A stretch of 10,124 nt of DNA from CAYNJF01 sp964397555 (GCA_964397555.1 CAYNJF010000070.1:1-10124); one strand, 5' to 3'. Counted from the stretch's first letter, positions 1 to 5,874 are shown. Program-made: numbers and translations. Notes: generated by a model from the sequence alone, not told the origin.

Positions 1-909
1 GATGCCAAACTTGAGCCTTCGCAATTAAGCGACATTCTTTTGGTGGGTGGCTCTACTCGCATCCCATATTTACAGCATCGCATAGAAAAAGCCTTTGGCT
101 TAGCGCCAAAATGTTCGATTGACCCCGATCATGTGGTGGCACAAGGCGCTGCATGGCATGCGGCTACTTTGAGCGGTCAGTCAAACCACAGCTCTTTGTT
201 GTTGGATGTTAATCCGTTATCTCTAGGAGTTGAAATGCTTGGTGGGTTGGTTGATAAAGTCATCGCTCGAAACACCCCGATGCCCGTAAGCGCCAAACAG
301 AAGTTCACCACCTATGAAAATAATCAAACGGGCATGGAATTTCATATTGTGCAAGGTGAGCGTGAGCTGGCTCAAGATAATCGCTCGCTTGGTAAATTCA
401 CGTTGAAAGGGTTACCCCCTTTGCCAAAGGGACATGCCAAAGTTGAGGTGGTCTTTACACTCAATGAGGAAGGGCTCTTGCACGTTAAGGCCACTGAGCT
501 GACCACGCAAGTCGAGGCCTCCATCGACATTAAACCGTCGGTAGGCTTATCCGATGAAACCATCGAGTCGATGTTAAAACAAGCCATTGACTTTGCCAGC
601 GAGGATATTCAGCGACGCAAGCTTTTTGCCAAACGCGTCGATGGCGAGCAATTAGTCCAAGCGATCCAAGGGGCGCTTAAAGAAGATGGTCACTGGCTGG
701 ATGAGCATGTCTTAAATGCCATTGAACAAGAGTTAACCCATCTAACGAGTGTCATAGCTCAAGAAGACTTATCGGCACTGGATCAAGCCATCAAGCAGCT
801 TGAAACCAGCTCGGATGAGTTTATGCGTGAACGATTGAATCGTAATTTGAAACGAATGGTCAAAGGCCAAACCCTGTCTAGTTTAAGTGACAATTTATGC
901 CAAAAATAA
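1..909 (+). CDS. hscA: HscA, Hsp70-type chaperone of the ISC system (5' end missing)
   Basis: HscA is the cytoplasmic Hsp70-family ATPase that, with HscB, helps transfer [2Fe-2S] clusters from the scaffold IscU to apo-proteins. The frame is open from base 1, so this is the C-terminal 302 residues. It starts near the end of the nucleotide-binding domain, with the Hsp70 signature LLVGGSTRIP at about residues 13-22. The substrate-binding domain follows, opening with NPLSLGVEMLGG, and then a helical lid. NPLSLGVEMLGG and the fdx neighbour point to HscA rather than DnaK. The stop codon lies inside the start of fdx (13-nt overlap), which suggests translational coupling in one operon. The missing N-terminal part lies upstream of the window. 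Confidence 0.95.
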   Translation, partial: DAKLEPSQLSDILLVGGSTRIPYLQHRIEKAFGLAPKCSIDPDHVVAQGAAWHAATLSGQSNHSSLLLDVNPLSLGVEMLGGLVDKVIARNTPMPVSAKQKFTTYENNQTGMEFHIVQGERELAQDNRSLGKFTLKGLPPLPKGHAKVEVVFTLNEEGLLHVKATELTTQVEASIDIKPSVGLSDETIESMLKQAIDFASEDIQRRKLFAKRVDGEQLVQAIQGALKEDGHWLDEHVLNAIEQELTHLTSVIAQEDLSALDQAIKQLETSSDEFMRERLNRNLKRMVKGQTLSSLSDNLCQK

Positions 910-1235
910 CCTTTTTACCGCATCCTGAGATTTGCCCGGAGGGCAAGACCATTGAGGCTGAGAGTGGCCGCTCGGTTTGTGAGCAAGCCCTTGAGCAGGG
1001 CATTGAGCTTGAGCACGCGTGCGAGATGGTTTGTGCCTGCACAACGTGTCACATCATTGTTCGTCAAGGGTTCGATTCGATGGACCCCCCTGAGGACCGA
1101 GAAGAAGACTTACTCGATAAGGCCTGGGGGCTCGAACCTGACTCAAGACTGAGTTGCCAGGCCATCGTAGATGAGGAAGATCTTGTGGTAGAGATCCCTA
1201 AATACTCTTTAAACCAAGTCAAAGAAAATCATTAA
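897..1235 (+). CDS. fdx: ISC-type [2Fe-2S] ferredoxin Fdx
   Basis: This is the small electron carrier of the ISC pathway, thought to supply electrons for cluster assembly on IscU. The product is 112 residues, the usual size. The four cluster ligands are visible as Cys42, Cys48, Cys51 (in HACEMVCACTTCH) and Cys87 (LSCQAI), in the adrenodoxin-like C-X5-C-X2-C spacing. The acidic stretch DPPEDREEDLLD after the cluster loop is typical of adrenodoxin-like ferredoxins. The ATG overlaps the last 13 bases of hscA with no strong Shine-Dalgarno sequence, so translation is probably coupled. iscX begins 9 nt after the stop. Confidence 0.96.
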   Translation: MPKITFLPHPEICPEGKTIEAESGRSVCEQALEQGIELEHACEMVCACTTCHIIVRQGFDSMDPPEDREEDLLDKAWGLEPDSRLSCQAIVDEEDLVVEIPKYSLNQVKENH

Positions 1236-1244
1236 GGACGAATC

Positions 1245-1439
1245 ATGAAGTGGACTGATACCATTTTGATTGCAGAAACGCTGTTTGACAATCACCCAGA
1301 CGTCGATCCCAAAATGATCCGTTTTACGGATTTGCATCAAAAAGTAACTCAATTAGACGGCTTTGATGATGATCCAAATCGCTCGAATGAGCGCATCCTT
1401 GAGGCCATCCAGATGGCTTGGATTGAAGAGGCTGAATAA
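1245..1439 (+). CDS. iscX: IscX, small acidic ISC accessory protein
   Basis: IscX (YfhJ) is a small acidic protein that binds IscS and modulates cysteine desulfurase activity, probably acting with iron. The 64-residue product has the family length and the family features: MKWTD at the start, FDDDPNRSNERILEAIQ near the C-terminus and a Trp-Ile-Glu-Glu ending. The Shine-Dalgarno AAGGA (1234-1238) overlaps the fdx stop codon and sits 6 nt before the ATG. It is the last gene of the ISC operon seen here. No clear hairpin terminator follows, and the next promoter starts within about 20 nt. Confidence 0.95.
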   Translation: MKWTDTILIAETLFDNHPDVDPKMIRFTDLHQKVTQLDGFDDDPNRSNERILEAIQMAWIEEAE

Positions 1440-1457
1440 AGTCTCAGATGGAATAAG

Positions 1458-1484
1458 TTGCACACCTGGTTTTCATACTATACT
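1458..1484 (+). promoter_or_regulatory. Candidate sigma70-type promoter of the TPR/sulfotransferase gene
   Basis: TTGCAC (1458-1463) can serve as -35 and TATACT (1479-1484) as -10, with a short 15-bp spacer. Transcription would start near 1491, giving a leader of about 22 nt before the TTG at 1514. The -10 is half of an ATACT-AAG-AGTAT dyad at 1480-1492. The short spacer weakens the assignment, but the same core recurs at 7834-7848. Confidence 0.5.
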
Positions 1485-1509
1485 AAGAGTATTCAAAATC
1501 AAAGGTGTG
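1461..1509 (+). promoter_or_regulatory. Imperfect dyad surrounding the -10 box, with the Shine-Dalgarno in its right arm
   Basis: CACACCT (1461-1467) is complementary to AGGTGTG (1503-1509). Inside these arms TTTT (1470-1473) faces AAAA (1495-1498), and ATACT faces AGTAT (1488-1492). All three pairs are centred within about 2 nt of 1485. The right arm contains the AAAGG Shine-Dalgarno (1501-1505) of the TTG start at 1514. It could be an operator in DNA, or in read-through RNA from the ISC operon it could fold and hide the ribosome site. Neither role is shown by sequence alone. Confidence 0.45.
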
Positions 1510-1513
1510 TGCC

Positions 1514-2908
1514 TTGGACCCTCAGCAACGCCTATCTAAAGCTAAGCACTGGTTCGAACAACGTGAATACGAGCGTTGTTTGGACGAACTCGAGTTCGAT
1601 GCCTCCCACCTCGATGCCACTCAATCATGCGAATACTATTGCTTGAAGGGGGCAGCCTTATCCAGCCTAAACCGGCCGAATAAAGCTTATCAAGCGTATT
1701 TAACCGCCGTTGATAAAAACCCACAGTGCGAGCCTGCCTTGTTTCATCTTGGGATTATTGCTCATGAGCTTTTTCAACCTCAAAAGGCGATTCAATGGTA
1801 TCAAAAAGCGCTGAAGCTCAACGCCAAGCGCGAGCGCTCTTATCTTAACCTTGCTCAAGTGTATCGCGATCTTGGTCAACAAGACAAAGCCGCAAAAACG
1901 GTGAAGATGTTTTTAAAAAAAATGCCAACGCATGCGAAGGGGTTAAGGCTCTATACCTCATGCACGGGTTTTACCAAAAGCACAGGGCTTGTGGCCACCA
2001 ACATCAAGCACTTGCTTTCAAAAAACGATCTGACGGTCAAAGATAAAATTCAACTGCACTTTGCTATGTGTAAAATCCATTTAGACTGCAAAGAGTATGA
2101 GAAAGCCTTCGAGCATGCCCAAAAGGCAAACCAACATCAAAATGCACAATTTAGTTTTGATTTTGATGCGCATGAGAAGGATTTAGCTCTACTCAGGTCG
2201 CAATTTGATCAATCGTTTTTTTTGCAAGCAGGACTCGAGCCCATCGAAGCGCTCACGCCTGTGTTTGTCCTTGGCCTCTCCCGTGCAGGCAAGACCCTCG
2301 TTGAGTCGTGCCTTAGTGGAGGCTTGCTTGCACCGTTGGGCGAAATTCGTCTTGTCGATCAATACCTCAATCGCTTTCACCCCCAATACCCAAGCCATCC
2401 CCATGAGTTTAGCCATCATGAGTTAAACCAACTTCGGGAGCTCTACCTCAAGAAAATGGCTTTACATGGCAACCAATGTGGTGGCTTTATTGATACGACC
2501 CCATCAAACTATCGACATTTAGCGTTGATTTTAACGATGTTTCCAAATGCCAAGTTGATTTGGTCACAAAGAGACGTTCTTGACCAAGCCTTATGCATCT
2601 ATTTTAAATATTATGCAAAAGGCAATTATTATGCGTATCAGCTTGAGTCCATCGCCCGATTTATGAAAGGTTTTGAAACCATGATGAGTCATTGGCGAAG
2701 TGTGATTCGTACCCCTTTGATGATGCTTTCGTACGAGCAGCTTATTCAAAGCCCTCTCAGTATCATGGAGCGTATGGAGCACTTTACCGGCGTGGCGGTT
2801 GAAGATAAGAAAGCTGTCATTCAAAAGCTTGATTTGCATGTCAATGGGGTCAACCTCCATGAACATTTTGACCAGTTTTTAGACCCATTGAAACAAAGTT
2901 TCAAGTAA
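1514..2908 (+). CDS. TPR-repeat protein with C-terminal sulfotransferase-like domain
   Basis: The product has 464 residues. TPR-like helical pairs occupy about 42-69, 75-103 and 109-137, with another likely pair at 180-210. The C-terminal part, from about 249, resembles the sulfotransferase family that often follows TPRs: PVFVLGLSRAGKTLVES (249-265) lies at the PAPS 5'-phosphosulfate loop, SQRDVLDQALCIYF (351-364) at the 3'-phosphate site, and SYEQL is at 406-410. Known enzymes of this kind move sulfate from PAPS to a protein or carbohydrate. Both loops deviate from the usual PRSGTT and RDPLD...S patterns, so activity is doubtful. The frame also has a GTG at 1505, but that lies on the AAAGG at 1501-1505; TTG 1514 is 8 nt downstream of that Shine-Dalgarno and is preferred. 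The substrate is unknown, and no sulfate-activation genes are nearby. Confidence 0.8.
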   Translation: MDPQQRLSKAKHWFEQREYERCLDELEFDASHLDATQSCEYYCLKGAALSSLNRPNKAYQAYLTAVDKNPQCEPALFHLGIIAHELFQPQKAIQWYQKALKLNAKRERSYLNLAQVYRDLGQQDKAAKTVKMFLKKMPTHAKGLRLYTSCTGFTKSTGLVATNIKHLLSKNDLTVKDKIQLHFAMCKIHLDCKEYEKAFEHAQKANQHQNAQFSFDFDAHEKDLALLRSQFDQSFFLQAGLEPIEALTPVFVLGLSRAGKTLVESCLSGGLLAPLGEIRLVDQYLNRFHPQYPSHPHEFSHHELNQLRELYLKKMALHGNQCGGFIDTTPSNYRHLALILTMFPNAKLIWSQRDVLDQALCIYFKYYAKGNYYAYQLESIARFMKGFETMMSHWRSVIRTPLMMLSYEQLIQSPLSIMERMEHFTGVAVEDKKAVIQKLDLHVNGVNLHEHFDQFLDPLKQSFK

Positions 2909-2922
2909 AAACAGGGACATTT

Positions 2923-2959
2923 GCCTCTCATCAGATTATCATGTAGGCTCATTTTTTTT
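2923..2959 (+). terminator. Possible weak Rho-independent terminator
   Basis: GCCT (2923-2926) can pair with AGGC (2945-2948) and CAT (2929-2931) with ATG (2941-2943), followed after three bases by eight T residues (2952-2959). The stem is short with an internal loop, so this is only a candidate for ending the upstream transcript. It lies about 15 nt after the sulfotransferase-like gene. Confidence 0.3.
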
Positions 2960-2977
2960 AATTTAGATGAGAATCCT

Positions 2978-3463
2978 ATGAGGCAATGGTTATTGGCACT
3001 CTCAATGGTCCCTGGAATTTGCTTGGCGCATACTTCGATTCACCCGAATGCGGTCGCGATTGCATTTGATGGACCAAGCGTTGTGTATGTGGGGTTTGAT
3101 GCCCAAACTCACCGTCCCCAAAGCATGCATCAAGTGCATGCATCCAAGCCATATTTAAGTCATTCGCCACGCCATAATGCGGCACAGACCACTTATTCAT
3201 CGCATGCTGCCCAGCCTCGAAATTCCAATACAAAAGCGACACCACGTCACCCGAAGGTTGTCTTGAGCAAACAAGTGCGTCCACAAGCGGCAACCGAACG
3301 CGCGGTATCCAGCAGATGCTTAGCCTGCACAAACAAAAAACAAAAAACTTATACGAAACATCGAGTCGAGGAGTTACCTCGTGAGTATCGCTCTCACCCT
3401 CAAAAGTTTGCAAAAACTCAAATCCGCCCTATGACTCAAAAGTCCAAAAAAGTATTGAAATAA
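2978..3463 (+). CDS. Small secreted basic, His/Gln/Ser-rich protein of unknown function
   Basis: I do not recognise this gene. The ATG at 2978 gives 161 residues opening with a classic Sec signal peptide, MRQWLLALSMVPGICLA, cleaved probably after Ala17. A longer in-frame TTG start at 2921 would bury the signal peptide and is rejected. After a short hydrophobic stretch (VAIAFDGPSVVYVGF) the mature protein is low-complexity, rich in His, Gln, Ser, Thr, Pro, Arg and Lys with few acids. It has a C-X2-C pair (RCLACTN) and a very basic C-terminus ending KSKKVLK. This suggests a disordered cationic periplasmic or exported protein. The Shine-Dalgarno is weak. The stop is one base before the ATG of the next gene, suggesting coupling. 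Its last 105 bases are duplicated at 4426-4530. Confidence 0.65.
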   Translation: MRQWLLALSMVPGICLAHTSIHPNAVAIAFDGPSVVYVGFDAQTHRPQSMHQVHASKPYLSHSPRHNAAQTTYSSHAAQPRNSNTKATPRHPKVVLSKQVRPQAATERAVSSRCLACTNKKQKTYTKHRVEELPREYRSHPQKFAKTQIRPMTQKSKKVLK

Positions 3464-3464
3464 C

Positions 3465-4217
3465 ATGGCCAGACATATTGCAGCAATCATTTATGGTGCC
3501 CTCAAACGCGGCATTGAACAGGGCTACACGCTAAAGGAACACCAGGAAGCTATTTGCGCTTTGTATCAGCCAAGCTTCGATGAAGATGATCCCTTTGCCA
3601 TCGTCAAAGAGATCGATTATCTTGTTCGCTTTGAAAAAGGGCTTCGAGACGCTCAAGTCAGTCTCGAGCTTTTTGAGTATTTCAAACAAGATCAACCTTT
3701 AGACCCTGAAAGGGAAAATCGATTAATTCAAGCTTTTAACCGTGCTTATGATGCCATTTTTTATTGTGGATTTAAAAACCAGGTTTCATTCACCTATGTG
3801 CGCTTTGAGCAGCTTCGTAACGCTTCGTTACGTACGCTCAGTCGTGTCGATGGGTGCCAAGTGGTTGAAGTTGAAAATGGCGTTCATCTTTGTCCTGAGA
3901 TTATTCATAGCATCGAAGAGGGCGAAATGACTCCTGAAGATGCTCTAAGGAAAGTCAAACAAGCCCAAGATCAAGTCCTTAAAGGCATCGAGTCGGTATT
4001 GAGCGCATCTCTTTGCGTAGACAAAGGTGTGCTGCTTTTTAACCCGGCTTTTGTCCGAGGGGGGCTGCCGGAAGTAATGAGAAAAGCCAAAATTGAGATG
4101 GAGCACGAATTTAGCATGATTGAACTGTCTCTAAAAGAGCAATACCCCTCATGGTTTGAAGATCCAGTTATAAATGACTTGGCTGAACAATTAAGAGGTG
4201 CGGCTTCGATTAAGTAA
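3465..4217 (+). CDS. Unrecognised protein A, paralogue of the gene at 4532
   Basis: I do not recognise this family. The product has 250 residues, is soluble and mostly helical by appearance, and has no signal peptide or obvious membrane segment. Patches shared with paralogue B are GIEQGYTL, ALYQPSFD, a KE.DYLV.FE.GLR.AQ.SLELFE helix, FNRAY.AI.YCGF.NQ, SRVDG.QVV.V.NGVHLCP, LLFNPA and a C-terminal SLKEQYPSWFEDP. These patches probably form the fold's core. The ATG follows the secreted-protein stop by one base with no clear Shine-Dalgarno, so translation is probably coupled. Relative to B it lacks 24 residues after NASL. The location in an insert beside a secreted-protein gene is compatible with a lineage-specific accessory role, but no function can be assigned. 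Confidence 0.75.
   Translation: MARHIAAIIYGALKRGIEQGYTLKEHQEAICALYQPSFDEDDPFAIVKEIDYLVRFEKGLRDAQVSLELFEYFKQDQPLDPERENRLIQAFNRAYDAIFYCGFKNQVSFTYVRFEQLRNASLRTLSRVDGCQVVEVENGVHLCPEIIHSIEEGEMTPEDALRKVKQAQDQVLKGIESVLSASLCVDKGVLLFNPAFVRGGLPEVMRKAKIEMEHEFSMIELSLKEQYPSWFEDPVINDLAEQLRGAASIK
3816..3832 (+). repeat. Perfect 7-bp inverted repeat at the gene A indel site
   Basis: CGTAACG (3816-3822) and CGTTACG (3826-3832) are exact reverse complements separated by ctt. The same bases read as a tandem decamer, CTTCGTAACG then CTTCGTTACG. The site coincides with the point where gene A lacks the 72 bp found in gene B, so it may be a scar of the event. Confidence 0.6.
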
Positions 4218-4300
4218 GTCATGGATTTTGAGTGGCTCATGCGCGTATAACATGGGTGGCTTAGTATTTTAGTTGGAATAGTAACAAGGAGAATAGAGCC
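4218..4300 (+). promoter_or_regulatory. Duplicated ndk promoter/leader region (copy 1)
   Basis: These 83 bases match 5360-5442 at all but five positions. The likely -10 is TATAAC (4246-4251), altered from TATAAT in copy 2 at the usually critical last base. The Shine-Dalgarno AAGGAGA (4286-4292) stands 8 nt before the ATG of the ndk fragment. It may act as a weakened promoter reading into gene B. Confidence 0.55.
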
Positions 4301-4424
4301 ATGGCGATTGAGCGCACTTTATCGATCATCAAACCAGACGCGCTAGCAAAAAATGCAATTGGTGAGATCATCGCTCGTTTTGAAAAAAAAGGCCATCGTG
4401 TCGTTGCTGCGAAAATGATTCACT
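4301..4424 (+). pseudogene. Truncated ndk fragment (first 41 codons)
   Basis: Bases 4301-4424 match the start of intact ndk (5443-5566) with four differences in 124, then similarity stops abruptly after AAAATGATTCACT. The frame continues out of register into the copied tail of the secreted-protein gene and ends at TGA 4499-4501, giving a 66-residue chimeric ORF. That ORF cannot be an active kinase, because the active-site His117 and most of the fold are absent. It keeps a good Shine-Dalgarno and may be translated as a leader peptide before gene B. Confidence 0.9.
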
Positions 4425-4425
4425 C

Positions 4426-4530
4426 CATCGAGTCTAGGCGTTACCTCGTGGGTATCGCTCTCACCCTCAAAAGTTTGCAAAAACTCAAATCCGCCCTATG
4501 ACTCAAACGTCCAGAAAAGTATTGAAATAA
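4426..4530 (+). pseudogene. Copied 3' tail of the secreted-protein gene
   Basis: About 105 bases match 3359-3463 with five differences, including the ancestral TAA at 4528-4530. No start codon or signal sequence belongs to it. The preceding ndk fragment enters it in a different frame, so the original reading frame is no longer translated. Confidence 0.88.
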
Positions 4531-4531
4531 C

Positions 4532-5359
4532 ATGGCTAAACATCATATTGCAACAATCATTTATGGTGTCTTCAAAAAAGGCATTGAGCAGGGCTATACT
4601 CTAAATGATTATAAGGTCGCTGTTCGCGCTTTATATCAACCCAGCTTCGATAAAAACGATCGTTTCGCCGTGGTCAAAGAGCTTGATTATCTTGTTCACT
4701 TTGAAGAAGGGCTTCGAAAAGCTCAAGCAAGTCTAGAGCTTTTTGAGTTTTACAAACAAGGTCAGTCTCTAGACCATGAAAGCTTAAATCAATTAGCTGA
4801 ATCTTTTAACCGTGCTTACCAAGCCATAGTTTATTGTGGGTTTCAAAACCAGACTTCATTTATTTATGAACGCTTTGAGCATCTTATTAATGCCTCTTTG
4901 GACATACTGAATAGTATCGAGGCTTTTTTTCGCAGAGCTTCTATCCTAGAGAGTCTTCGTAGGGAATCTCTACATAGACTTAGTCGTGTCGATGGGCGCC
5001 AAGTGGTTAAAGTGCAAAATGGCGTTCATCTTTGTCCCAAGTTTATTGATCGCATCAAATATGGCGAACTAACTCCTGATGAAGCACTTAGGCAAGTCAA
5101 ACAAGCCAAAGATCAAGTCCTGGAAGTCCTCGAGTCGCAGTTGAGGGCCACCTTCTGGATGGATAAAGGAATGCTACTTTTTAACCCAGCCATTACCCGA
5201 GCGGGGTTGCCGGAGATGCTGAGAACAGTCAAGGATGAGATGGGGCACGAATTTAGGAAGATTGAACAGTCTCTCAAAGAGCAATACCCCTCATGGTTTG
5301 AAGATCCAGCCATAAACAACTTATCTAACCAACTAAGAAGTGCGACTTCGATTAAGTAA
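4532..5359 (+). CDS. Unrecognised protein B, paralogue of the gene at 3465
   Basis: The product has 275 residues and is a paralogue of protein A, about two-thirds identical by eye. The ends are the best conserved, including SLKEQYPSWFEDP and the final SIK. It has an extra 24 residues (bases 4901-4972) that resemble a degenerate repeat of the segment just before it: FEHLINASLDIL against LESLRRESLHRL. It has no signal peptide, clear membrane segment or known catalytic motif. Unlike gene A it does not follow a stop codon by one base; the chimeric leader ORF ends 30 nt upstream. Transcription may come from upstream of gene A or from the duplicated ndk promoter at 4246. Function is unknown. The open frame despite heavy divergence suggests it is under selection. 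Confidence 0.75.
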   Translation: MAKHHIATIIYGVFKKGIEQGYTLNDYKVAVRALYQPSFDKNDRFAVVKELDYLVHFEEGLRKAQASLELFEFYKQGQSLDHESLNQLAESFNRAYQAIVYCGFQNQTSFIYERFEHLINASLDILNSIEAFFRRASILESLRRESLHRLSRVDGRQVVKVQNGVHLCPKFIDRIKYGELTPDEALRQVKQAKDQVLEVLESQLRATFWMDKGMLLFNPAITRAGLPEMLRTVKDEMGHEFRKIEQSLKEQYPSWFEDPAINNLSNQLRSATSIK

Positions 5360-5387
5360 GTCATGGATTTTGAGTGGCTCATGCGCG

Positions 5388-5393
5388 TATAAT
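5388..5393 (+). promoter_or_regulatory. -10 box of the intact ndk promoter
   Basis: TATAAT is a perfect consensus -10 in the 83-nt gap before ndk. No good -35 stands 16-18 bp upstream; TTGAGT (5370-5375) is only 12 bp away. The Shine-Dalgarno AGGAGA lies within the 15 bases before the ATG at 5443. The promoter would also serve rlmN and perhaps pilW. Confidence 0.5.
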
Positions 5394-5442
5394 ATGGGTG
5401 GCTTAGTACTTTAGTTGGAATAATAACCAGGAGAATAGATCC

Positions 5443-5874
5443 ATGGCGATTGAGCGCACTTTATCGATTATCAAACCAGACGCGGTAGCAAAGAATGCAA
5501 TTGGTGAGATCATCGCTCGTTTTGAAAAAAAAGGCCTTCGTGTCGTTGCTGCGAAAATGATTCACTTAAGCAAAGAGCAAGCGGAATCATTCTACGAAAT
5601 CCATAAAGAGCGTCCATTTTTCAACGATTTGGTTTCTTTCATGATTTCTGGACCTGTGTTTGTTCAGTGCCTAGAAGGTGAGAACGCCATTGCAGTCAAC
5701 CGTGACGTCATGGGCGCAACCAACCCGCAAGAAGCTGCTGCCGGTACCATCCGTGCTGACTTTGCACAAAGCATTGACGAAAATGCTGTCCACGGTTCTG
5801 ATGCCCCTGAGACCGCCGCCAACGAAGTTAAATTCTTTTTCAGCGATGATGAACTCTGTGCAAGAACCCGCTAA
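5443..5874 (+). CDS. ndk: Nucleoside diphosphate kinase
   Basis: Ndk transfers the gamma-phosphate of ATP to nucleoside diphosphates through a phospho-histidine, balancing NTP and dNTP pools in the cytoplasm. The product has 143 residues, the usual size. Key features are ERTLSIIKPDAV at the N-terminus (nucleotide-binding Lys11), RDVMGATNP (about 87-95) and the active-site signature NAVHGSD with His117. The start matches that of other Ndk proteins and has a good Shine-Dalgarno. The last 26 bases overlap rlmN. The 5' end is duplicated upstream as a 41-codon fragment. Confidence 0.98.
   Translation: MAIERTLSIIKPDAVAKNAIGEIIARFEKKGLRVVAAKMIHLSKEQAESFYEIHKERPFFNDLVSFMISGPVFVQCLEGENAIAVNRDVMGATNPQEAAAGTIRADFAQSIDENAVHGSDAPETAANEVKFFFSDDELCARTR

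Larger units (their letters stand above)
3359..4424 (+). repeat. Tandem duplication, copy 1
   Basis: This copy runs from inside the secreted-protein gene, through gene A and the ndk promoter/leader, to codon 41 of an ndk fragment. Copy 2 is at 4426-5566. Offsets between matching points are 1067 at the left end and 1142 at the right; the extra 75 bp is one codon near the start of gene B plus a 72-bp segment in its middle. By-eye differences in the flanks are 5 in 106 (left tail), 5 in 83 (intergenic) and 4 in 124 (ndk part). Confidence 0.93.
4426..5566 (+). repeat. Tandem duplication, copy 2
   Basis: This copy begins with the 3' tail of the secreted-protein gene (matching 3359 onward), continues through gene B and the ndk promoter, and merges into intact ndk. 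A single extra C at 4425 separates it from copy 1. No appreciable homology between the two parental sequences is visible at the junction, suggesting an illegitimate end-joining or replication-slip event. Confidence 0.93.

Noticed and set aside
3123..3144. Direct repeat GCATGCATC twice, 13 bp apart
   Set aside because: It encodes part of a low-complexity His-rich stretch and has no other sign of being a site or mobile-element trace.
2976..3413. Minus-strand ORF of 145 codons opposite the secreted-protein gene
   Set aside because: No recognisable domain or ribosome site, whereas the plus strand has a clear signal peptide and coupled downstream gene.
3971..4240. Antisense ORF of 89 codons, with a counterpart at 5113-5382
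   Set aside because: Both lie opposite genes A and B, and their shared start falls in the near-identical intergenic copy. Conservation is explained by the duplication alone.
5678..5848. Long N-terminal extension of rlmN
   Set aside because: It lies wholly inside ndk in another frame, has no similarity to RlmN and would make the protein about 57 residues too long.
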